From NCBI RefSeq assembly GCF_000797515.1, contig NZ_JSBN01000117.1:1-39435 (forward strand): 39,435 nucleotides of DNA, read 5' to 3'. Of the stretch, positions 32,733 through 39,435 are shown piece by piece. The translations under genes and the position numbers were made by a program. Source of the DNA: Sphingomonas sp. Ant H11 (GTDB lineage Bacteria > Pseudomonadota > Alphaproteobacteria > Sphingomonadales > Sphingomonadaceae). The notes under the pieces were generated by a model. The model ran no database searches and was not told where the DNA came from. It saw only the letters and a program-made list of their open reading frames with translations. The stretch's first letter is position 1. Each line of letters starts with the position of its first letter.

Positions 32733-33811
32733 GTGTCGATGCATCGAGCGTTGCCTTGGCAGCCATAATGGACGCGGTATCTCTCCTACGGGGAGAAGTT
32801 GCCTCGCTCGCTAGCAGCAACGTGCGCATCGAAGAAAGCCAACGCGAGATAGAACGTCGGCTCGACGCCGTGGATGCCGGGATTGCACCGCTCGTCGACC
32901 TCATCCCATTCCAGGAGGCGATCCTTGCGAGGGTGATCGAAGGTGACGACGCGACCCATAAGTGGCTCAGTCTGATCGCCCCTGTGTTGGATAGAATCGT
33001 CGAGGAGACGGATCAGCAGAAGGAGGCGATCGGGTCTTTGAACGGGCTCACTGAGCAGGTGCACCAGAACATCGAGGATGGCCAACGGGAGCTATCAGCG
33101 GGGCTAGAGATCGGCGTCGATCGGTTGGTGGGCGCGGTGGAGCAAAGTCGAGACCAACAGGTCCAGGCCTTCAAGGCAACTGGTGAGATGATTGCTTTCA
33201 CCCGCGCTGCGGCGCTTGGACAGCGCGCACCGCTGCCTGCCCATGTCGAAGACAACCCTCTATTCGAACGGTATGTGCTATTCCAGCAACCCGACCTCCA
33301 ATCCGAGACCCGGGCGCTTGCAGACTGGCGACGCGTCGCCCGCGGGGCCGGGACTGGCGAGCTAATCGCTATCCTGTCGAGGCAGCAGATCCCATCGCCA
33401 ACCGATACCCCTGATAGTCGGCTCCTTCGATACAGGCTTGCGGCTATCACCCGAGCAGAGATCGAGGGCCGCGGTGCCTCGGCACCCGCTCGGCCGACGA
33501 CCACTCGCGCTTCCGATCGGTCGGCCGCGTCTGGGTTTGCGCGATCCCAGGAGCTTGCAGCACTCTGGCGTGCTGGCGAAAGCCCCGCCTTGTATTCCGA
33601 CCCGGAACTCGCCGGCGTGATCGACTTATTCGCCGCAGCCGAGCTGGAGATTAGGCCGTCGAAGGGTGATGTAACACCACCCGAACTTATATCGCTACAT
33701 CGCGAACTAGCGGGCCGCGTCGAATTTGGTGAGCGACCAACCCTCGACCAACGGCATACTCGAACCGACCGCGGATCAACAGATATGATGGACCTTAGTA
33801 AAGACCGGTAG
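32729..33811 (+). CDS. Coiled-coil protein downstream of the relaxase, 360 aa
   Basis: ATG 32729 overlaps the relaxase stop. Residues ~1-170 are heptad-rich (LLRGEVASLASSNVRIEESQ, then REIERRLDAVDAGIAPLVDL). The C-terminal half is globular with PLFERYVLFQQPDLQSETRA, a proline/threonine-rich linker, and ELISLHRELAGRVEFGE. It probably belongs to the mobilization operon by coupling, but its role is unknown. No membrane span or known catalytic motif. Confidence 0.6.
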   Translation: MSVDASSVALAAIMDAVSLLRGEVASLASSNVRIEESQREIERRLDAVDAGIAPLVDLIPFQEAILARVIEGDDATHKWLSLIAPVLDRIVEETDQQKEAIGSLNGLTEQVHQNIEDGQRELSAGLEIGVDRLVGAVEQSRDQQVQAFKATGEMIAFTRAAALGQRAPLPAHVEDNPLFERYVLFQQPDLQSETRALADWRRVARGAGTGELIAILSRQQIPSPTDTPDSRLLRYRLAAITRAEIEGRGASAPARPTTTRASDRSAASGFARSQELAALWRAGESPALYSDPELAGVIDLFAAAELEIRPSKGDVTPPELISLHRELAGRVEFGERPTLDQRHTRTDRGSTDMMDLSKDR

Positions 33812-33853
33812 CCGTAGCGACTCGCAAACGTGGCCGCGCCTTGTTCGTTCTCT

Positions 33854-34189
33854 TTAGGTGGCGTGCACAGTTGTTCGGCCGGCACCCTGGTAGGTGATGA
33901 TGCATGAGTAGCCGTGTCCACATCGCTTGTGCATCAACGCGATAGCCTGCCTGTTAAAAGCGCTACGCTTGCCGTCATCGTCGACAAAAATGACTTGAAC
34001 CTTGGCGAAGTCGACCATGCTTAAAGGCTTCTCCGCCTTTCCCGGGCGGATTGCAGAACGGTAGGCATTCTTGCCATATACGTAGGTCACGACGATGGGA
34101 TGATCGGTTTCGTTTCGCCATTGGGGGTGGATCGGACCGCATCCGACGAGACCGATTGCGATCCCGATGCTGATAAGCGCCCGTCTCAC
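33854..34189 (-). CDS. Putative lipoprotein, 111 aa
   Basis: The N-terminus MRRALISIGIAIGLVGCGPI is a lipoprotein signal with lipobox LVGC (Cys17). The mature part has WRNETDHPIVVTYVYGKNAY and KVQVIFVDDDGKRSAFNRQA, suggesting a small beta-sandwich, and two further cysteines (KRCGHGYSC). It starts in the overlap with the ZIP gene stop (ATGA), so it is probably the last gene of the metal-transport operon. Confidence 0.65.
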   Translation of the reverse strand: MRRALISIGIAIGLVGCGPIHPQWRNETDHPIVVTYVYGKNAYRSAIRPGKAEKPLSMVDFAKVQVIFVDDDGKRSAFNRQAIALMHKRCGHGYSCIITYQGAGRTTVHAT

Positions 34190-34899
34190 GACAACAGCTC
34201 GGCGGCTAGGATTGCCATGAAGCCGAGGAAGAACAGCGACGTCACCAGCGTCGTCTCGCCATGCTCGTGCGCGCGAACCAGCAGCTCCTCGGTGACGAGG
34301 TAGAGCAGCGCGGCGCAGCCGAAGGCGAGCAGGGTCGTGACGATCGCAGCCGGTGCCCCGACGAGCAGCGAATAGCCGATCAGCGCGGACGCGCCGAGAA
34401 CCAGCGCAAGGCCGACGCAGACCGCGACGACGCGGGTGATCCGCGCACCGGTGGCGCGGATCGTGTCGGCCGCGGTCAGGCCGAGAAAGAACATCTCCAG
34501 CGCGAGCGCGGCGACGATCAGGACGCCCTCACGCGCGCCGGCCGCGAAGCCGGTGCCGATGACGATGCCGTCGATGACGCAATCGATCGAGACGGCGGCG
34601 ACGAAGCCGAGCGGAAAAGCTTTGCCCTCGCTGCCGCGTTCGAGCCGGGCGGCGAGCGAGCGCATCGCGAACATCGCCGCGACACCGGCGGCGAAGCCGG
34701 CGAGCGCGGCGCCCGGGATACCGGCGTGCATGACGCCGGGTACGATCTCGGTCGCGATCGCGGCGAAGACGATGCCGGCCGCGAAATGCTGGACCGCGCT
34801 GCGCCAGACGGTCGGTAGCGAAGCAAGTGCCCCGATGATGCCGGCGGCGATCACCGCAACGGACGGGATCAGCATGAGCGCGAGAAGCTGAGTGTTCAT
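34186..34899 (-). CDS. ZIP-family divalent metal transporter
   Basis: The start is set at ATG 34899 (MNTQLLALMLIPSVAVIAAG), since the upstream frame is unlike a membrane protein. The 237-residue product has about seven to eight hydrophobic spans. These include VQHFAAGIVFAAIATEIVPG (the usual ZIP helix with a His and an acidic residue) and SIDCVIDGIVIGTGFAAG, followed by LALEMFFLGLTAAD. The last two correspond to the metal-site helices (HNxxD / HExxH in ZIPs), here with variant residues. It is encoded next to an RND metal exporter, so it may handle the same metal, although ZIPs usually import. Confidence 0.8.
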   Translation of the reverse strand: MNTQLLALMLIPSVAVIAAGIIGALASLPTVWRSAVQHFAAGIVFAAIATEIVPGVMHAGIPGAALAGFAAGVAAMFAMRSLAARLERGSEGKAFPLGFVAAVSIDCVIDGIVIGTGFAAGAREGVLIVAALALEMFFLGLTAADTIRATGARITRVVAVCVGLALVLGASALIGYSLLVGAPAAIVTTLLAFGCAALLYLVTEELLVRAHEHGETTLVTSLFFLGFMAILAAELLS

Positions 34900-34912
34900 G
34901 TAGTGAATCTCG

Positions 34913-35254
34913 TCAATCGATGCGGTGGCACAGGCGCAGAAAGCCGGTGTCGCGCTGGAAGGCGATGGTGCCGCCCGCGATGGTGGCGCGGGTTCTGGCG
35001 CCTTGGAATGCAGCACCCGTGCGGGGCGCGATCAGCCATTCGGTGCCGCGGCGGGGAAGCCATGTCACTGCCATGCGAAGGCCGTTGTCGAGGAAGGCGA
35101 TATCGGCGCGGCTGTCGTCGTCGCACGCCACGATCTGCTGCCCGAGCGCGTGGTTCGCACGAACATGGGTATGATCGTCACGTCGGGGCGGCTCCGAACA
35201 GCCGGCAAATAACAGGCACGCGAGGAGCGCCGAAAGGGCGTGCGGTCGATCCAT
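34913..35254 (-). CDS. MliC-like lipoprotein (possible lysozyme inhibitor)
   Basis: MDRPHALSALLACLLFAGCS is a lipoprotein signal with lipobox FAGC (Cys19). ATG 35269 is an alternative start. The mature domain has VACDDDSRADIAFLDNGLRM, then TGAAFQGARTRATIAGG and a C-terminal LRLCHR. Two cysteines bracketing a short beta-barrel with a G-A-x-x-x-A-x-I-x-G-x pattern resemble MliC/PliC periplasmic lysozyme inhibitors. It sits between the RND-pump genes and the ZIP gene. The match is moderate. Confidence 0.55.
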   Translation of the reverse strand: MDRPHALSALLACLLFAGCSEPPRRDDHTHVRANHALGQQIVACDDDSRADIAFLDNGLRMAVTWLPRRGTEWLIAPRTGAAFQGARTRATIAGGTIAFQRDTGFLRLCHRID

Positions 35255-35275
35255 GACCCGTAAGCCCATCCGGCC

Positions 35276-35539
35276 TCATGCGGACTGCGCGGCGTCGTCA
35301 CCGCGCAGGACAATGAGACCGGTGCCTTCAAGGCCGTGCGCGATCGTCCAGAAGCGGCGGAGCGCTTCTTCCTCCCCGGCGACGTCGACGATCGTGCCCT
35401 CGGCATCCTCGCTGACCGTAACGTCGTCAAGGCCGGCCTCGCCGGCGTGAGCGCGGATAGCCTGGATGGTTCGATCGATGCCGGCCCGTTCTGCCGCCTT
35501 GAGGTGGATACGCATCTTGAGCGGTCCCGAAGCACGCAT
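35276..35539 (-). CDS. Small hypothetical protein of the metal-efflux operon, 87 aa
   Basis: ATG 35539 follows a GAGAGACAA ribosome site. The product has MRIHLKAAERAGIDRTIQAI, RAHAGEAGLDDVTVSEDAEG, and RRFWTIAHGLEGTGLIVLRG. The alternation of helices and strands suggests a small ferredoxin-like fold such as those of metal-binding or ACT-like domains. No metal-binding CxxC is present. It lies 75 nt downstream of the RND gene. Confidence 0.5.
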   Translation of the reverse strand: MRASGPLKMRIHLKAAERAGIDRTIQAIRAHAGEAGLDDVTVSEDAEGTIVDVAGEEEALRRFWTIAHGLEGTGLIVLRGDDAAQSA

Positions 35540-35614
35540 AATTGTCTCTCGATTGTCGATTTGAAGGGGAGGGCAGGTGGTCGCGGCTTCGATCAAAGCC
35601 GCGACCACGCGCGC

Positions 35615-38600
35615 CTATTCCGCCGGTACCGGCGCGGCGATCTGGTGTCGGCGCTCCGCCATGCGTCCGGTCAACCGCGCGACCCAGGCGGTGATCGCCG
35701 GCAGGACGAGCAGCGTCAGGATGGTCGACGTGACCAGTCCGCCGATGACGACGGTGGCGAGCGGGCGCTGCACCTCGGCGCCGGTGCCGGTGGCTAGCGC
35801 CATCGGCACGAAGCCGAGCGACGCCACCAGCGCCGTCATCAGCACGGGGCGGACCCGCTCCATCGCCCCGTCGGCGATGGCCTTGTCCTCGTCCTCGCCC
35901 TCCTCGCGGTACTTGCTGATCGCTTCCATCATCACGAGGCCGTTCAGGACCGCCACGCCCGAGAGGGCGATGAACCCTACGGCTGCGGTGATCGAGAACG
36001 GGATGCCGCGCAGCAGCAGCGCGAACACGCCGCCCGCCAGCGCCATCGGCACCGCCGAGAACACGATCAGCGCGGGGATGAACCCGCCGAGCGCCATGTA
36101 GAGCAGCGCGTAGATCGCCAGGAAGCAGATCGGCACCACGATCATCAGGCGGAGGCGCGCCGATTGCAGGCTTTCGAAGGTGCCGCCCCAGTCGGTATAC
36201 ATGCCGGCAGGGAGCTGTAACGCCGCGATCTTCGCCTGCGCGTCGGTGACGAAGCCGCCGAGGTCGCGTCCGCGGACGTTGACCTGGACCGTCACCATGC
36301 GCTTGCCGTTCTCGCGGCTGATCTGGTTCAACCCCTCGGTGAAGTTGAACCGCGCCACCTCGCGAAGCGGGACCGAACGGGCGGTCTGCCCCTCGGCCGC
36401 GGGCAGCATGACCGGGATCGCCCCCAGCACGTCGACGTCATCGCGTTGCGCGTCAGGGAGGCGGACGACGATATCGAACCGCCGATCGCCCTCGAACACG
36501 AGCCCGGCTTCCTTGCCGCCCAAGGCGGCCGAGACGGTGTTCGCCACCTCCTCGACCGACAGGCCGAGCCGCGCCGCGGCCTGTCGGTCGACCTGCACGT
36601 CGAAGGTCGGCGCGCCGGCGGTCTGTTCGACGCTGACGTCGCCGGCCCCCGGGATGCCCTTCACCGCCGCGGCGATCCGCTGCGCCTGCTCGCCCATCTG
36701 CGTCAGGTCGTCGCCGTAGAGCTTGATCGCGACGTCGGCGCGGACGCCGGCGATCAGCTCGTTGAAGCGCATCTGGATCGGCTGCTGGATCTCGGTCCGG
36801 TTGCCGATGACGCTCTTCATCTTCTCTTCGATGCGTCGGATGATGTCGGCCTTGCTGTGGACGTCGGCCGGCCATTCGTCCTCGGGCTTCGGGATGACGT
36901 AGGTGTCCGATGCGTTGGGCGGCATCGGGTCGGTGCCGAGGTCGGCGTTGCCGTTCTTGGAGAAGACCAGCGCCACCTCCGGCAGCGTCTTCAAGGCATT
37001 CTCGAGCCGCAACTGCATCTCGGTCGACTGGTCGATCGACGCGGAGGGAATGCGGAAGTTGGTGACGGTGATGTCCTTCTCGTCGAGCTGGGGCATGAAC
37101 TCCTCGCCGAGGAAGCCGAAGCAGAACACCGCCGCGGCGAACACGCCGACGCCGCCCAGGATGAAGGGCAGCGGCCGGGCGATGGCCTTCGTCAGGATCG
37201 GCCCGTAGCGCTCCTTGAACCAGCGGACGGGCTTGACCTCCGTCTCGCTGACCCGCCCCTTGATGACGATCGCGATCATCGCCGGCACGAAGGTCAGCGA
37301 CAGCACGAACGCGGAGGCGAGCGCGATCATCAGCGTGATCGCCATCGGCGAGAACGTCTTACCCTCGACGCCCTGGAAGGTGAGCAGCGGGGTGAAGACG
37401 AGGAAGATGATGAGCTGCCCAAACACGGTCGGGCGGATCATCTCGACAGCCGATGCCTTGGTCGTCTCCAGACGCTCGTCGAGCGTCAACAACCGGCCTT
37501 CCTCCTGTTGTCGCTCGGCGAGGTGGCGCAGCGCATTCTCGACGATGATGACGGCGCCGTCGACGATCAGGCCGAAGTCGAGCGCACCGAGGCTCATCAA
37601 ATTGCCGGACACCCCGAGGCCGTTCATCCCCATCGCCATCATCAGCACCGTGATCGGAATCACGGCCGCGGTGATGAGCGCCGCCCGGATGTTGCCGAGC
37701 AGCAGGAACAGCACGACGATGACGAGCAGCGCACCTTCGCTGAGGTTCTTCTTGACCGTCTCGATCGTCGCGTTGACGAGTTTGGAGCGGTTGTAGACCG
37801 GCTCGGCGAACACGTCGGGCGGGAGCCCCTTGTTGATCTGGGTCAGCTTGTCGGCGACCGTCGTGGCGACGATGCGGCTGTTCTCACCGACGCGCATCAG
37901 CACGGTCGAGATGACCGCTTCCGATCCCATGCGGCTCCCGGAGCCGGTACGAACGGCACCGCCGATCACGACCTGGCCGACGTCCTTCACTCGCACGGGC
38001 ACACCGTTGCGGGTCGCGACGACGGCTTCCTGAATGTCGTCGATCGACTTCAGGCGAGCGTCGGCGCGGACCAGAAAGCTCTCGCCGGCGCGCCGGATAT
38101 AGTTCGAGCCGGCCGACAGGTTGGCGCGCTCCATCGCGTTCGCCAGCTCGGTGATCGAGATGCCGTAGGATGCGAGCGCGTTGAGGTTGGGTTCAATCAG
38201 ATACTGCTTGATGTAGCCGCCGTTGGAGTCGACGCCGGCGACACCCTCGACCGTCCGCATCTGCGGCCGGATGATCCAGTCCTGGACCGTTCGGAGATAG
38301 GCGGCCTTGGCCAGTTCGGTGGTCAGGCGCTCACCCTCGGGAGTGAGATAGCTACCGTCCGACTGCCAGCCGGGCTTGCCGTCGACATGGTCGGCGCCGC
38401 CCTTACCGTCCGGGTGACGGAAGGCGACAGAGTAGAAGAAGATTTCGCCGAGCCCCGTCGACAGCGGCGACAGGTTGGGTTGCACGTTGGCGGGCAGGCT
38501 GTCCTTGGCCTGGGCAAGCCGCTCGATCACCTGCTGGCGCGCAAAGTAGATGTCGGTCGCCTCGGTGAACACCGCCGTCACCTGACTGAAGCCGTTGCGC

Positions 38601-38857
38601 GAAAACGAGCGGGTCATCTTGAGCCCGGGGATGCCCGCCAGGGCGTTTTCGACCGGGAAAGTGACCTGCTTCTCGATATCGACCGGGCCGAGCGTCGGTG
38701 CGAACGTGCTGACCTGAACCTGGCGGTTGGTGATGTCGGGCACGGCGTCGATCGGCAGCTTGGTGATCTGCCACGCGCCGAAGCCGACGACGACGAGGAC
38801 GAGGGCGGCGACCAGCCAGCGGAAGCGGACCGATAGGCCAAGTATGCGCTCGATCAT
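35615..38857 (-). CDS. CzcA-type heavy-metal efflux RND permease
   Basis: A 1080-residue protein, full family length. It begins MIERILGLSVRFRWLVAALV, then ITKLPIDAVPDITNRQVQVS, typical of the HME-RND class. TM4 carries DFGLIVDGAVIIVEN with two acidic residues, the pattern of the Co/Zn/Cd/Ni (CzcA/CnrA/NccA-like) group rather than the Cu/Ag (CusA) group. Two large periplasmic loops are present, with conserved segments such as QISRENGKRMVTVQVNVRGR. It acts as the inner-membrane proton antiporter of a tripartite metal exporter. ATG 38857 overlaps the stop of the adaptor gene by 4 nt. Confidence 0.93.
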   Translation of the reverse strand: MIERILGLSVRFRWLVAALVLVVVGFGAWQITKLPIDAVPDITNRQVQVSTFAPTLGPVDIEKQVTFPVENALAGIPGLKMTRSFSRNGFSQVTAVFTEATDIYFARQQVIERLAQAKDSLPANVQPNLSPLSTGLGEIFFYSVAFRHPDGKGGADHVDGKPGWQSDGSYLTPEGERLTTELAKAAYLRTVQDWIIRPQMRTVEGVAGVDSNGGYIKQYLIEPNLNALASYGISITELANAMERANLSAGSNYIRRAGESFLVRADARLKSIDDIQEAVVATRNGVPVRVKDVGQVVIGGAVRTGSGSRMGSEAVISTVLMRVGENSRIVATTVADKLTQINKGLPPDVFAEPVYNRSKLVNATIETVKKNLSEGALLVIVVLFLLLGNIRAALITAAVIPITVLMMAMGMNGLGVSGNLMSLGALDFGLIVDGAVIIVENALRHLAERQQEEGRLLTLDERLETTKASAVEMIRPTVFGQLIIFLVFTPLLTFQGVEGKTFSPMAITLMIALASAFVLSLTFVPAMIAIVIKGRVSETEVKPVRWFKERYGPILTKAIARPLPFILGGVGVFAAAVFCFGFLGEEFMPQLDEKDITVTNFRIPSASIDQSTEMQLRLENALKTLPEVALVFSKNGNADLGTDPMPPNASDTYVIPKPEDEWPADVHSKADIIRRIEEKMKSVIGNRTEIQQPIQMRFNELIAGVRADVAIKLYGDDLTQMGEQAQRIAAAVKGIPGAGDVSVEQTAGAPTFDVQVDRQAAARLGLSVEEVANTVSAALGGKEAGLVFEGDRRFDIVVRLPDAQRDDVDVLGAIPVMLPAAEGQTARSVPLREVARFNFTEGLNQISRENGKRMVTVQVNVRGRDLGGFVTDAQAKIAALQLPAGMYTDWGGTFESLQSARLRLMIVVPICFLAIYALLYMALGGFIPALIVFSAVPMALAGGVFALLLRGIPFSITAAVGFIALSGVAVLNGLVMMEAISKYREEGEDEDKAIADGAMERVRPVLMTALVASLGFVPMALATGTGAEVQRPLATVVIGGLVTSTILTLLVLPAITAWVARLTGRMAERRHQIAAPVPAE

Positions 38858-39435
38858 TCGTCGCCTCCCTCGTTCTTCTCGAGTTCGGCTTTGAGGAGGA
38901 AGGCGTTGGTGGTCGCGATCGGTGTGCCGGCGGCAAGGCCATCGCTGATCGCGACCATACCGCCCGAACGACTGCCGATGCGGATCGTGCGGGCCTTAAA
39001 ACCCTGCGCGGTGCGGACGAACACTACGGTGCGGTCGCCGAGCGTCTGCACCGCGTCCTGCGGGACCATGACACCCTGCTTGGCGGCGCCGCCACTGGCG
39101 AGGATACGCGCCTGGACGAGCTGGCCCGGAGCGACCGTGCTGGTGCCGGCGGTGGGGGTGATGACGACGGTGGCGGTCCGTGACTGCGGATCGACCACGC
39201 CGGTCGCCGAGCGCACCCGGCCCTCGACGGTGCGACCGTCATTGGTGGTCAGCTCCACCCGGTCGCCCTCCCGGATTCGCGAGGCATCGGCCGGGGGCAC
39301 ATTGGCGGTGATCTGGAGCCGGCGCGGATCGGCGACGCGGAACAGCTCAGTCTCGGCCGCGACATACTGGCCGAGATTGGCGGCCTCGCTGGTCACGCGC
39401 CCCGATACCGGGCTGACGATTGCGACCGATCGGCC
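38854..39435 (-). CDS. CzcB-type periplasmic adaptor (membrane fusion protein), 3' part, cut by window end
   Basis: The frame stays open to the window edge (VAIVSPVSGRVTSEAANLGQ), so the start lies outside. The visible part has the lipoyl-like return strand (SPVSGRVTSEAANLGQYVAA), a beta-barrel segment (LQITANVPPADASRIREGDR), and GQLVQARILASG. A membrane-proximal domain follows, with MVPQDAVQTLGDRTVVFVRT and a short acidic end (EKNEGGDE). HlyD-family adaptors link the RND pump to an outer-membrane channel, expected further upstream. Confidence 0.88.
   Translation of the reverse strand, partial: GRSVAIVSPVSGRVTSEAANLGQYVAAETELFRVADPRRLQITANVPPADASRIREGDRVELTTNDGRTVEGRVRSATGVVDPQSRTATVVITPTAGTSTVAPGQLVQARILASGGAAKQGVMVPQDAVQTLGDRTVVFVRTAQGFKARTIRIGSRSGGMVAISDGLAAGTPIATTNAFLLKAELEKNEGGDE

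Noticed and set aside
36446..38836. 796-residue plus-strand frame opposite czcA
   Set aside because: Mirror frame of a high-GC gene; the product is Asp/Arg/His-rich repeats without any family signal, while the minus strand encodes a full CzcA.
1..39435. tRNA or rRNA genes
   Set aside because: No cloverleaf with a T-loop GTTCRA context or rRNA-like conserved block was recognised on either strand.

Overview
The window reads as accessory DNA from an alphaproteobacterium, most likely a sphingomonad (Sphingomonas/Sphingobium/Novosphingobium type), and probably from a plasmid or an integrative mobile element. The basis is high GC, an alphaproteobacterial LexA box (GTTC-N7-GTTC), an imuA-imuB-dnaE2 mutagenesis cassette, and plasmid functions (ssb, parA, a resolvase with a res-like site, a MobC-like protein and a relaxase) next to a heavy-metal efflux island. 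No rRNA, tRNA or CRISPR was seen.

Layout. (1) 1-383: a minus-strand TnsA-like endonuclease fragment, then a junction to a PAPS-reductase-like gene that lacks its PP-loop. (2) 384-8501: a one-directional run of small, often overlapping plus-strand genes (DUF2493, DUF6884 and unknowns) ending in a single-stranded DNA-binding protein. (3) 8555-18320: a lone response-regulator receiver and two same-orientation, same-length (2547 bp) group II introns. Between them lie short leader-preceded genes (DUF3768, a VbhA-like protein, small membrane proteins). (4) 18408-19988: more small genes. (5) 19992-25740: the SOS mutasome imuA-imuB-dnaE2 on the minus strand, with a LexA box shared with a divergent SRAP (YedK/HMCES-type) gene. 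(6) 26797-29600: a res-like site with serine recombinase, and parA with a small partner behind a palindrome-rich region. (7) 29745-33811: a mobilization module (candidate oriT region, MobC-like, relaxase, coiled-coil protein). (8) 33854-39435: lipoproteins, a ZIP transporter and a CzcA-type RND pump with its adaptor, cut by the window end.

Two themes stand out. First, several small genes and ssb are preceded by near-identical leaders at nearly constant distance from their start codons: three copies of an ~86-bp leader, two copies of a ~40-bp leader about 117 bp from the start, and a hairpin motif just before three Shine-Dalgarno sequences. This looks like a shared expression element. One speculative reading is a set of single-strand promoters working during conjugative entry, as known upstream of leading-region ssb genes in other plasmids. 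Second, single-base indels, several of them in homopolymers, break or garble at least six otherwise conserved genes (tnsA-like, a small gene at 5088, both intron ORFs, imuB, and dnaE2 with three compensating deletions). This suggests unpolished long-read sequence as much as real decay, so intactness calls here should be held loosely.
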